A stretch of DNA of 64,000 nucleotides from Phycomyces blakesleeanus NRRL 1555(-). Its lineage: Eukaryota > Mucoromycota > Mucoromycetes > Mucorales > Phycomycetaceae. Below are positions 1-11,027 of the stretch, one piece after another. The stretch spans positions 744,001 through 808,000 of the forward strand of contig NW_017265158.1 in the NCBI RefSeq assembly GCF_001638985.1. The letters are read 5' to 3'. The number at the start of each line of letters is the position of its first letter. The first letter of the stretch is position 1. A program made the translations under genes and the position numbers. Under the pieces are notes generated by a model. It was given only the letters and a program-made list of their open reading frames with translations, did not search any database and had not been told where the DNA came from.

Positions 1-31
1 ATGGGTACGGAAATTTGTATATTTCCAATGC

Positions 32-912
32 TCACATACTTTTGTAGTACACATCTGCCTGCAAATAAGAAGACAGTCCTCCCACATCAATTCGACCTGA
101 GATAGGAAATGTCCCAACCGGACAACGCGGGAAAAGATAGGCCAAGAATTTACCAGTGGCGTCTACCTCTTCCTTGGGCTTCCCTTTAGACTCGTCAATA
201 AAAGCGTCCAGCAAAGAAAGAGCATTGGGGACAAAAAGATAGAAACATGGACATGCATATCTTGATGATGTCTCAGATGGCTCCGGTTTTTCCAAAAAGC
301 TTGTCACAACTCCTTTCGAGTTGGTTTCTATAATCCCGACTTTGGATACATCTTCGTCAGGTACACTGTAGACAGTAACTAATGACCGGTTTGGGTGGGT
401 TTTTGCGGTCTGAAAAAAATTATTAAAAACAAAGTCCTTGAGGAATAATGTGTCCCCGCCAACTACAAGTACTGAATCTTGGCCAAGTCCAAAATGCTTT
501 ACAGCAAGGTTAATATCGGGCACAGCACCCAACCGATCTTCGTTGGACATAGTTCCGTCATTGAATACATTGACAAGGGGCACTTGGTGTCGATTAGCCC
601 AGGATACAAACACGGAATAGGATGCAGCATTAGTGACAAGGTAGATATCAGACGCAGGGATTCCACTGGCTTTAAAAAGGTCTAGCCAATATGTGATAAG
701 AGCATCTTCTTGGCCAAGGGGTAAGAGTGCTTTTGGAACACCCAGCAAGTGGTGATGAGAAGGAGAGGCTCTGAGATCTTGTTGAAGCCGTGTGCCATAG
801 CCTGCTACAAGCAGTAGAACTGAAACAAAACAAAACAAAATAGTTGTCCATGTAAATATCTAGGATATGATCCTGTGGGGGATCTTAGTTTTAGCTTACC
901 TTTTATAACCAT
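32..912 (-). CDS. Sugar nucleotidyltransferase (NTP_transferase family), two exons
   Basis: Exons 912..900 and 819..32, 266 aa. The intron runs from GTAAGC to TTTCAG. The spliced start reads MVIKVLLLVAGYGTRL, so the first exon encodes only four residues plus one base. The N-terminal GYGTRL followed by GVPKALLPLG is the glycine-rich nucleotide-binding signature (GxGxRL...PK) of nucleotidyltransferases that make NDP-sugars or CDP-alcohols. VVGGDTLF near residue 125 fits the metal/NTP-binding 'GD' step, and FLEKPEP is typical of the sugar-phosphate side of the fold. The length fits a single-domain enzyme without a left-handed beta-helix. The exact substrate cannot be read from sequence. The TGA stop at 34-32 is complete. 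Confidence 0.85.
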
Positions 913-1767
913 TTAAAAGAGATGGAAAGAAATGTACAATATATTAGAGTAAAAGATAAAGAAATATATATAAAAAGATCCGGTTAATATCCTATTTAAG
1001 ATAGCTTTATATATATATATATATATTATTCATTCATTCAATAGCTTGCGCCTTTTCAAATAAAATTATGTACCCATTAAAAGCTTATTTATATTCTCGG
1101 ATTCATGGATTAACTTTGAGTACTGTAGACTGGACAATTAAATTAGGCTGGTTTACAAAGCATTGCATAATGCCGTATTGTTGATATCAAAAGGTAATAT
1201 ATATCATTGATATCTGGTGCTGTGTATATGTCTTCAAACGTAGCTTGGAGTAGTGTCAATCTGTGCCAATATTATGAAGCCGAATTGTTGGATTTATGAT
1301 ATAGAATATTGATTGAGACAAACAAAAATAAGATATTCCTGTAAAATATTGGTGTCTAGAACAAGTAAAAATAAATAAGATTTTATTTTATTTTGCTGTC
1401 AAAGCAAACGATATTTTCTCCAAAGTTATTTATTGATTATGGTTACATGTAGTCCCACTGGTAGTCCCAACAAATCAATATTCGAATTAAAATTAGACAA
1501 GCCAAAATCCCTTAATATTATATTAGTTGCTGTCCTTACGAGTGTCAAGAAGTTCTCGATTCAATTAAAAGACTTGTATTTTCGATTAGAAAATGCAGCT
1601 TCACAACGTGTATCTATTGAGCACAGACAATTTTAAATAGCGAATATTCATTATAAGAGAAAGAGAGGGAAAAAAAAACTGCCATTGGCTAGTAAGACAA
1701 GTGACGTTGGACGCAGGACAAGGCGTACAAGGTCAGCATGTGGCTAATACTTTTGTTTTCAGGTTTT

Positions 1768-1812
<45 letters not shown>

Positions 1813-1958
1813 ACATCGCCTTCATAATAATCATCAATATAATCAAAAGCTTTCTATCGCATTCTCACTCTCACTAGTTCTTTTATACATTTTTATATAT
1901 TTGATAGTGGATATAAAAACCGAGGTAACTGAGCGGAGTAGGATAAGAAGCCTTTGAC
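913..1958. other. Intergenic, 5' side of nucleotidyltransferase and 3' side of profilin
   Basis: AT-rich non-coding DNA. It holds an AT run near 1011-1026 and a compound (CA)n(TA)n microsatellite at about 1768-1812. A 67-codon plus-strand ORF at 1433-1636 has no family feature and is probably chance. The part next to 1959 should be the profilin 3' UTR. Confidence 0.6.
1768..1812. repeat. (CA)n(TA)n microsatellite
   Basis: An uninterrupted CA dinucleotide tract is followed directly by a TA tract, seen in the sequence downstream of the profilin gene. Confidence 0.95.
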
Positions 1959-2584
1959 TTACTACAAATCACAGACGTGTGAGTAATGAACTTCCTCAAC
2001 CACAAATCAAATACACTTACGTAGCCCACCGAGATCAAGTAGTCAGCCAAACCTTCGACAATCTTTGTGCATTCTCCAGGCTGGATGTTGCTGTCATAAA
2101 GACCAATAAGAATGGCCTGAGTTGTCTTTACGATACAAACGCCATTGTTGTTCTAGAATGTTCAGTGCGATTATACTTGGTAAGTCCACCAGAATAATAT
2201 GTGACATTTATCCTTGACCCTTGTTATTTACCTTCTTTCCGTAGATTGAGCGCTCATCGGCTCTGAGAGAGAAATATTTGACACCATCAACGTGGATACC
2301 GCTGGCACGAATAGGCTCAGGGTTGCTGAAACCAGCAATGATTTCCTGGATCTCGTTGGCAGCAAGCTATGATGTTATACAGTTATTATATTTTCTTCTC
2401 AAGAGCTATTTACTGTACACCAAAGGCTTTATCACATCTATATACTTATTTGTGTTGATGCTATTGTTATTACCTGGAATCCAGGAGAAGAGGCCCAGAG
2501 AGAACCGTTTGTGCCATAAATAGCACCCTTGGTGACCTTACCGGTACCGACCAAGTTGCTGTCAACATACTGCTGCCAAGACAT
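1959..2584 (-). CDS. PFY1: Profilin
   Basis: Exons 2584..2474, 2366..2232, 2152..2021 and 1961..1959 give 126 aa, the standard fungal profilin length. The protein starts [20 protein letters not shown], the canonical profilin N terminus. It continues with [10 protein letters not shown] and [11 protein letters not shown] and ends in [10 protein letters not shown], the actin/poly-proline binding C terminus. Profilin binds G-actin, phosphoinositides and the proline stretches of formins, and feeds actin assembly at growing tips. All introns are GT-AG and phase 0. The last coding exon consists only of the TAA stop codon: TAC is followed by GTAAGT, and the intron ends in TTTGTAG just before TAA. If that intron were retained, translation would continue past the normal C terminus. 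Confidence 0.97.
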
Positions 2585-4960
2585 TGTAAAGTAGTTGTGG
2601 AATGAAGATGAAGAGAAAAGAACGAGTCGAGTGTACGCGACTCACCCCCGGGCTGAGCTTATTCTTTATGAGTTGAGCAGCAAACTGATGATGCAAGCGG
2701 AGGTAGGAGTTGGCCAAGCCAATCACTTCATGGGACCTGTGACGTATAAAAAATACTTGCCAGTATGGGTGGAGTTTTGTATTTTATATATATTTATATG
2801 TATATATTGGTTGCCCTGATTTGATCTTATGATACATTTTCTATAAAGGCGCTGACACAAAATAACCGTCTGTACGCTCTCCAAAAATCATCTAATAAAA
2901 AAGATTGAACTTGGTTTTGGGGTAGAAACAAAAAAGAAGAGAATGAAAATATATATGTATAAAGAAAGCAGCCACCGAAATAAATGTATTTTTAGAAACA
3001 TTTCTTTTGAAAACCAACACACATAAAAAAAAAGCGTGAATGGGACCTCGTTTTGATTTATACGGATGATTCCGCTACTTTTTACGGACTGTTCCGCTGC
3101 TAAACAGGGTAGTCACCACACTTTCTAGTTTTTCTATGTTAATGAGGCAGTCGAATCGAAACTAAAGTACCCTTAGCTAGTACGATTTGATTGTATGAAT
3201 TCTTCTAATATCAAAGCAGCCTCTTTATGCTGTTAAAGAGGAGATTCTCAAGAAATGCGTTCTTTGAATAAATTTGCATTAGTATCACAAGTTAATTTAT
3301 ATAAAAGTTGGAATGTTTGAATTTGGTTGTAGTTGATTATGACGATCTCTGCCAAGTATAACCTTGATGATAACACTATTTTGTTGGACAGCGTATCAAA
3401 GACAATTCTTGGGGTTGGTTTGTTCCTGAGTGTGTCTAGCATGTCTTCCTTTTCAGCTTTTACAGCCTCTTCTTTAGCTTTTCTTGCCGAACCAGATATT
3501 ACATTATATTATCTTATGTTCTTTTCGAGTAAATCTTCTCAATTGGGTACTCTCTATTATCATCCCCTGATGCTGATGCAACGACGGAAGATCAGTTAGG
3601 GTCAGTTTCTGTCAGAGAAACGCTCTCTCTACAGGGTTGTTTTTTGCTCTTAAAAGGTTCAAAAGCACCTGCGTATCTTGGTTAACCCTACGTGCTCGTT
3701 TCTCACTAAAGCTGTATATGTTTATATATCACTGCTTACAATTCGTACCTTTTCAATTTTAGCTTTGGAAAATCAAAAGCTTTAAAAACACGCCTTGTTC
3801 TTCAATGGAAGCCACAGGCCCTTTTTTTTTTCTTTAAAAAAAACTCTTGTGAATGCCTTTAGCTATGTAGGATCTATAGAAAGTGACATGAACTTGAAAG
3901 AAGGCCCCGAGGTTAAAGCAAACTGCCTCGGTAAATCTGCTTTGGGGTCTGTCTTTTGATCTCATCTATCAACTTTTTGTCCTACTGCTTCTTTACGGGA
4001 AATTATTTCTTTGTCATATTCTTGCTTATATTATAGCATGTTATACATTGGCATTGGTATGTAACATCCTAGAGAAGAAGTCAAGCTTAAAAGTGTAACA
4101 GGTCTTGGAATCTTAACTTGAAATAAGTCATTGTAAACGAAATTATTAAGACTATTATGTGTATCTGAAACTAGGGTTCTCCGTTTTGGCCAGCTGTGAG
4201 GGAGACAGCACACTTTTTGGTAGCAATATTGCCCAGCAATGTTTTTTTTTCTTTCCTTTATTATCGGCCATGTTAGACTAAATATATAATAAGTACATTG
4301 AAGTAAGTCCCAATAATTGTGTTTGATTTCGGTGTATCTATAATATCTCATCATCTTATGTACGTTAGAAATTAGGCTTGGCACCTTCCGAATCATAAAT
4401 GAAATGAGCCATTGCTCGAATAATTCGTCAATGTGATTTATATATACTGTAGCACTTTCGATACAGGCGGGCGATTAACATTGGTTCTATATTTTTGTCA
4501 ATTGTGTCATGTATTTAATATCATGTTTTTTTTACTTTATTTTTCCCAAAAGTATACTATGTTGCCTGGTAGTAATAATGCGTTTGTAGCTTTCTTTTAG
4601 GTTATCAATTGAGGTATGGTGTACCAGTAATTTCAAAAGATTTTTTTTTGCTTATAGCTTTTGATGAAATTTCTATATAATAGGGGGTTTCAACAGTCCT
4701 TTAAGCTTTTAAGCTTAGGCTTTGAGTTTTAAAGCAGTAAATCTTACGTATTATTGGTTACTAAGTGTTTTTGAGTACCCTAAATGCTTCTTTCAGTTAT
4801 ATTAGGTATTGTGATGATAAGATATAAGTTTAAAGTAGTATTGAAAGAGGTAAAGATATTTGCATCAAGGATTTATTAAATTTCCAAACAAAAATCAATT
4901 TTAAGCAAGGATGTATTAAAAGTAAAACTCTTGAACGATTTTGTTCTAGAGTTTTAATCT
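2585..4960. other. Intergenic, AT-rich; no intact gene seen
   Basis: About 2.4 kb upstream of profilin. The proximal part should hold the profilin promoter. I see no confident gene. A minus-strand open stretch near 3248-3510 and a 121-codon ORF at 4031-4396 (-) are the only sizeable frames. Both lack recognisable domains. Confidence 0.5.
3248..3508 (-). pseudogene. Possible decayed ORF, unknown family
   Basis: A minus-strand frame reads a charged helical stretch (SARKAKEEAVKAEKEDML) followed by RNKPTPRIVFDTLSNKIVL and a Leu/Ile-rich tail to a stop. The composition looks protein-like, but the frame is blocked upstream and has no plausible start or intron structure. It is probably a remnant of a repeated or transposon gene. 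The family is not recognised. Confidence 0.25.
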
Positions 4961-5359
4961 TTTGGTGTGGACAGACTAAAAGTTCAAAAAAGGGCAAAAA
5001 AAGGGTAAAACAACTTCATCCAGAACTTAGCCAATCAGACTAATTTATGTCTGTCCACACCTTTTTTTTTAAAAAAAAAAAAGTTCAAAATTAGTTCAAA
5101 ATACATATTAGATAAAATTGTGCATATAATCCCGTCTATGTCATTAAGTGAGAACCTTTTATTGCAAGTTTTTCTAGACTTCTCATTGTATGGGACATCT
5201 TCTCCACAAAAAAATGCTTCTCCTCTCAATTTTAGTGGCAATGGAAGAAAACTAGCTAATTAGAGTCGATTAAAAAAGGGCAAAATTAGTTAAAACTCTC
5301 GCCCAATGATATGACTTAAATTTCTGCTCTTTTTTTGAACTTTTAGTCTGTCCACACCA
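4961..5359 (-). mobile_element. Small TIR element, copy 1 (non-autonomous DNA transposon/MITE)
   Basis: It starts with TTTGGTGTGGACAGACTAAA at 4961 and ends with the inverted equivalent CTTTTAGTCTGTCCACACCA at about 5359. A second internal copy of the TGTCTGTCCACACC end lies near 5048-5062. Inside is a 68-codon ORF (5241..5035, -) beginning MPLKLRGEAFFCGEDVPYNE. A second copy in opposite orientation lies at 14520-14882 and keeps the same ORF. The element has no transposase, so mobilisation in trans is inferred. The superfamily is uncertain because no clean target duplication is visible. Confidence 0.8.
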
Positions 5360-6528
5360 TTTTTTTAATGATTATAAATTCATTCCAGCCAATCATTTCT
5401 CAAATTTAAACTCAAAATCTTAAGTTTAAAAGCCTGAATGACTGTTGAAATCCCCTAATAGTTGACAATGAAACAATGTCGAACCTGGCTTGATACGTCT
5501 ATAACTGTTGTCGTTAAAGCCTCCTTGTATTCTGGTCGTAAATTTGTCTCTAGTTTTATCTTTCGAGTGGCAGAAGTAAATGGCCCAACGTCTGAATATT
5601 GTCTTCCTTTTTTTTTAAAAAAAAACTGAAATAGTCTCAATCTCAAGTAAAAAAAACAGTGTATTAAAGCATATATGGGCTCAAGATAATAATAATAATA
5701 ATAGCCATTTAGTCTGGCAAGAACGGTTGTCGTAATTTAACGTCTCATATAGCAACCATACGAAGAATTTACGGGCATACACCTGTCATGTACTGAGGAA
5801 AAGCATAAAAGTAGATTTTTTTTGTTCAATAATGATCCTTTTAGGGAGGAATAGTTTGTGTAATGCGCCAAGTGGCGAGAATCAGGGTGCAATTTTGATC
5901 CTAACCAAAAAAACCTTTTTTTATTTTATATTCACAAATTACGGACATTAAAGTAGATCCAATCAATCTATAGACTGTGTTTTCCTTATTTTTGACAGAG
6001 AACTAGTGTGTCTTATGTACGTGAATGTACACAGCTAGAACATTCATCTGCAAAGTAAAGTCCAAGTTTTGTATAAGAATTTAACCCTTTTTAACTTACA
6101 CAGAAAAGTCAAATATGTGCTCTATGGTCAGGGTCAATTTTTTCTTTTTGCAAGAACCAAAAAAAAAGTGCTTCTTTGCATAAGGAAAGTGTGTATTTCA
6201 CCTAATATGGAAATCATACACCACATCTTTACCCCCAAAACCCTTTCTTATGTATGTCGTACTGTCTCGATTTTGCCACCTGGTTTAGCTTGCACAATAC
6301 AAAAAAAATACACACACACACACACACAAAAAAAAGGACATTTTAGATTTATTCTTACTTAATATTTGCGTATTTGACCTGCTAAAGACAGTCATTCTAC
6401 TTCTTCAAAAGCTCTTCATCATTGCATTCTCAGTTCATTTACTTGTTCTTACCAAAATTTCATTTTTATCATTTACCTTCTTTTCTTCTATTAATTTCTT
6501 ATTGTATACTTTTCTTTTCTTTAAAAAA
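5360..6528. other. Intergenic upstream of the RhoGAP gene
   Basis: It holds an (AAT)n run near 5686-5702. A motif at about 5634-5662 (TCTCAATCTCAAGTA, then CAGTGTA) resembles, imperfectly, the end of the Tc1-type element at 29274. A short CA run lies near 6311-6328. No gene is supported. The last few hundred bases should contain the promoter and 5' UTR of the downstream gene. Confidence 0.5.
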
Positions 6529-9171
6529 ATGGACGATCAAAGAAGCAATGATAATGTCCATGCAGAACAAGGTCTTGTTACAGACACATCCGATACTGAT
6601 GGGCAATATTCCAGTGTCATTCTCCAACTCACTAACCTAGATGTAAGTTTGATCCCAATAAACCCCCCCCCCCCCGCCCCACCCCCAAGATCTACTTTTT
6701 AAAGAATATTCTCGATCCATTTGTACTTTACTATTATTATTACAACTTTCTGGTGCAAACTAACGTTAATATTAATATTATAGGGTGGATTCAGATGCTT
6801 ATTGGATAAAGTAAAACAAGATATGCAAGCAGCTAAGGTAGGAACAAAAAAGAGGATGTTGCACAATACGTAGCTTGGATTAATATTTGAATATAACTGC
6901 TATAGGATGCTGCTGTATTTTTGAAAAAAAGAGCTGCGATGGAAGAGGAATATGGAAAGCAGATGGCGAAGCTTGCTCAAACAACAGCAGAGGCATTTGA
7001 TAAAGCTCATCCCAGATCAGGGTAAAATTACAGTTTTTTTTTATCCACTATTAATATGATACCACAATTATTACCCCACACTAACTGTTTAAACCTATGT
7101 CAAACGGCTCATCTTCAAAAACAAAACAAAAACAAATAGAACATATGGTGACGCATGGACATCAATTCTTAAAGTACATGAAACCATGGGAGAGCAGCGT
7201 TTGAAATTTGCTACAGATATTGCTGAAGTAGCCGATGATCTACTTCTATTATCAAAAGACACCGAGAAAAGCAGAAAACAGGCCAAGGAAGTCGGCCAAA
7301 AACACGAAAAGACTTTGTCTGACGCCGACGCAGCATTGGAGAAGGTAATATTTGTGGTTTAAGGCCAAAAGCCAAAAGCCAAAAGCCAAAGAAAAAAAAA
7401 GTAAGTAACAGAAAGACAACTCTTTAATAGAGTAAACAACGCTATGAGCTTCACTGTGAGGAATGGGAAAGGGCAATATTACAAAAGAATGGTGAACCTG
7501 TAAATGCACCCAAGAAGGGACTGTTCAAGTCAAACAAAACCCAAGCTCAGGTAAAAAAGAAAAGAAAAGAAAGACAAGCAAACAAGGGGTTGGTTAAAAG
7601 AGATCTTGATTTCTTTAAATCTCCTGAATACTCTGTACTTATACATACATACATACATACATACATACATACATACATACACACAGATGGAAAGAATAGA
7701 AGAAGATGCGCGTACAAAAGCAACACTTGCAGACCAAACTTATCGACAGCAACTTCAAGCAGCAAATGTTGCACGCCAAGATTATTATCAAGCACATTTG
7801 CCAAACACATTGACGGTAGGTAAGCAAAAGCTGCTGTTCAAAGAAGGAGTACAGATACTTTGTGGTATCGAAGCATTCTTATTCACAACCTGCTTTTATA
7901 TAGGCTCTTAAAAACGTAGGAGAAGAGTGCTGTGTGGCATTGAGGTATCAACTTGCTCGATATGCTTATATATTTGAGCAAGCACTGACTGCAGATGGAA
8001 TTGCTCTAGATAATGATGATGGTAAGTACACTTTCTAGGATGCTTGCGGGAGATATGCACACATATTGATCCAAACAATCTTTAAAGGTCTGGGTCTCCG
8101 TTCATTAACTGAAAAGATCGACAAAGACGGTGATTTGAACAACTATATCAAATCATACAGCGGGCGTGGAATAAAGGTCCAGAAAAATGAGATTCCTTAC
8201 AAGGAGTATAGTATGGTATGTGAACTTTGCTTTCTATGTATAATACAAGACATTAATTTGGCTTATCGTCTCTAGTCTGTCACTGCCCTTCATGTTTTAA
8301 ATCCAAATCCAGTGTTTGGGGTTGAATTGAACACGTTAATGGAGAGAGATAAAAACGAGGTTTCGTTGATTCTCACAAAATGCTGTGAAGCTGTGGATGC
8401 CTATGGACTCAATACTGTTGGCCTATATCGTGTATCGGGCACAAACACTCAAATCCAAAGACTAAAGGCTGCATTTGACAGAGGTAATATTATATATCGA
8501 TATGTATATATGTATAAAAAGAATTTTCTCTTTGTTAAATCGAAGTTCCTGTGTTCCATTAGACTGTAATGCCGTAAATCTGCTTACAGAAGAGAACATC
8601 TCGGATATCAACAATATCACAAGCCTACTTAAATTATGGCTTCGCGAGCTCCCAGATCCACTATTTCCTCGGAGCATGTACCAGAGATTCCTCGGTGCAG
8701 CGAGTAAGTAATCTTTGTTTTGGAATAATAATTGGGACATATTAAGTTAATAATATTTCGGTTTCAGAGATTGAAGATGATCGAATGCGTGTACTCGGTC
8801 TTCATACAGTTATTAACGATCTTCCAGATGCCCATTATGCAACACTCAAATATCTTATGAGCCATCTCGACAGGTAAGTTTAAACATATTTTAAAGGAAA
8901 AGCACAGGATAATATCTCAAGACGATAAATACATTTATTCATAACTTGTGTCAGGGTCCAGCAAAACCAAAGATACAATAAGATGGGTGTATCCAATCTT
9001 GCTACCATATTTGGATTGACTTTAATGGGTAATGATGGAGATGGTCAGTTCAATGCGTCTGCAATGACAACTCAAGATGCCCAGCGGTTGGCAGAAACAC
9101 AGTGGCAAGTTAGAGTAGTTCAGACTATTCTAGAGCATTATCGTTTGATTTTTGAGCCTGATGAAGTTTAG
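6529..9171 (+). CDS. RGD1: F-BAR/RhoGAP protein, RGD1-like
   Basis: Twelve exons: 6529..6642, 6784..6837, 6906..7021, 7140..7344, 7431..7550, 7687..7815, 7904..8021, 8088..8215, 8276..8483, 8563..8703, 8768..8873 and 8955..9171, 551 aa. The N-terminal two thirds is an FCH/F-BAR module. It opens with a 'GGFRCLLDKVKQDMQAAKDAA..LKKRAAMEEEYGKQM' type first helix, followed by long charged coiled-coil helices. The C-terminal part is a RhoGAP domain with FGVELNTLMERD, the arginine finger in VGLYRVSGTNTQIQRLK, and the conserved LKLWLRELPDPLFP and MGVSNLATIFGLTLM blocks. Such proteins bind curved membrane and stimulate GTP hydrolysis by Rho GTPases (Rho3/Rho4 in yeast Rgd1). All introns are GT-AG; one contains a (CATA)n repeat and intron 1 a run of about 16 C. 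No C-terminal SH3 domain is present. Confidence 0.93.
7641..7684. repeat. (CATA)n microsatellite in an intron
   Basis: A tetranucleotide CATA tract directly abuts the 3' splice site (ACACAG) before the exon at 7687. It replaces the usual polypyrimidine region. Confidence 0.95.
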
Positions 9172-9401
9172 TTAAATATAAATGGAATGGCTATTATTAA
9201 ACATAGAAATATACTTGAAATTATACATTGAATTGGATACCATCTTTTTTTAATAAAAAAAAACAAGATCTAATCGCCTAAGCTATCTTCAAAGTATCAA
9301 TTAATTTCTGAAACATCTTCCCCTACAAAAGGAATCACAATTAAATAAATGAGCAATCTTATGGTGGATAATACTATTTTTTTTTATTGTCGTTTGTGGT
9401 G

Positions 9402-10783
9402 TTACTGGAATGCAACACTCCATTTTTCTGCAACAGCTGCTGTACTTCCGCTTGCAAATCCAGTGCCTTCAGGGCTCATATCCACAATGTCTTTTGGCTT
9501 GGTTTTTGTCTCGCAAACATAGCATTTTTTGGTCTTTTTTACAAACATCTCGATACATGTATTGCAAATAACATGTCCACAATTACGCATAGCTATTTTC
9601 CCCATAATATGTTAGATATATCTACCTGATTTCTAAAATATATTATCGCTTACCAGAAAGCTTGGTAGAATTACACAACGATTTTAGGCAGGCTGGACAG
9701 ACATGTTTATCTTTATTTCCTTCCTCTTTCTGGAATTTGATAGGAATCAGAGACTTTAAGCTATATAAGGAAAATATTAACAAAAGAATACTTCTTTTTA
9801 TAAAGGTTTTGTAAGCATACCTGACAGGATGAGGATGCTTTGTTGCTGTACACATTGCCTGCTTCTGTACTGGCTTCAGTGTTGTGGTGTACAATTTGGA
9901 AGCATCAGGAGTCATTGATGGCTAATATATGTATATATAATTAATACAAAAACTGGTCTTTTCTTCTTCTTCTTTTTAAGATCCAAGTATAGACAGTAAA
10001 TAAATACGAAGCTTACCACCCAAAAGCTGCCAATCTGTGTTTTTGCTGCCTCTGCTTTTTCTCCTGCAAGTCTTTGACATGCCTTTTCTACATCTCTATC
10101 AGCAATATCCTTCAAGTCTTCTTCCACAAGCTCAAATTTGCGCTTTGATCCAGTAGTAGCCAATTCACGCGATGCTTATTTATAAAAGAATAAATTAGCC
10201 CAGAAGAAAGTATGTTTGAATAGATTTCCATTGCCACTTACTATTGGATGTGGGATCTGATGATTCGAATTCATTCTTTTCTGATGTTGAAATTACTACA
10301 GGTGTGGATTCGGATGTCTGTTTCTTTCTAGTCCCAAGCATACTCGTCTGAGTTTTTTCAAATTCATCAAGTATTGTCTGCTTTGCTTCTTCTTCATCCC
10401 GCGCCTTTTGATTTTGTATATCTTGTTGCTTTTGTTCTAATATACGTTCTTCTCTTTTGATCGTTTGTTTCTGTGTCAGGATTGATTCGTAGATACATTC
10501 CTTGCAGGCCAAATGACCTTGAGGACATGCAACTGGATCTCTGGCTGTTTGCAGACAAAGAAAACATGCATCGTATTCTCGGAATGAATCTCGACCAAGG
10601 CGTTGCTACAAATAATAATAATGTTTTTATTATTGCCAAAATAGTACATGATACAGTGAGCATATATATATATATATATATATTAAATGCTTTATTTACC
10701 CTCTTTGTTCCATATTCCAACGAATTGGACTCATGGTACGTAAATACACTGGAGGCCGTGTTATTCTTGGAATGTCGTGGCAT
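9402..10783 (-). CDS. NOSIP-like RING/U-box E3 ubiquitin ligase, spliceosome-associated
   Basis: Six exons: 10783..10700, 10605..10242, 10174..10017, 9921..9821, 9760..9654 and 9592..9402, 334 aa. The N terminus MPRHSKNNTASSVFTYHE matches the invariant opening of the nitric-oxide-synthase-interacting protein family. It is followed by a first partial U-box (FLCLQTARDPVACPQGHLAC) and a long charged helix. The C-terminal second U-box has CPACLKSLCNSTKLSAMRNC, then GHVICNTCIEMF and CYVC, and the family tail GTGFA...EKW. The penultimate junction was fixed by homology: the 3' splice site AATAG just before CTATGCG joins LS to AMRNCGHV, because earlier acceptors run into a stop. NOSIP proteins are ubiquitin ligases and also occur in spliceosomal complexes. 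The gene is head to head with the CWF19-like gene. Confidence 0.9.
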
Positions 10784-11027
10784 TACTGTTTTTTAATTAT
10801 AATGATAATGATAAAATAGTAATGTAGAGAAAGTAGAAGAAACAAGAGTACCTGACAAGGCAATTTATACTAAAGTAAAATAAAATAAAATAAGACGTTA
10901 AACGTCACCAAATTTTGCATTGACAGTCCTGCAATGTAATATAGGCCTTTTTTTTTTGGTACATTAGTTATTTTTATTTTATTTCTTTTCGTTTGCATCT
11001 TATTTTGCTCGCATAATTTACTCAAGC
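10784..11027. promoter_or_regulatory. Bidirectional promoter between NOSIP-like and CWF19-like genes
   Basis: Only 244 bp separate the two divergent start codons, so the promoters and 5' UTRs of both genes must share this AT-rich segment. It contains a pyrimidine-rich run near 10950 and A/T tracts. No certain TATA box or named factor site can be assigned. Confidence 0.7.

Noticed and set aside
5634..5662. TCTCAATCTCAAGTA...CAGTGTA as a full Tc1-type element end
   Set aside because: The outermost bases read CAGTG where an inverted end should read CACTG, and no partner end was found.
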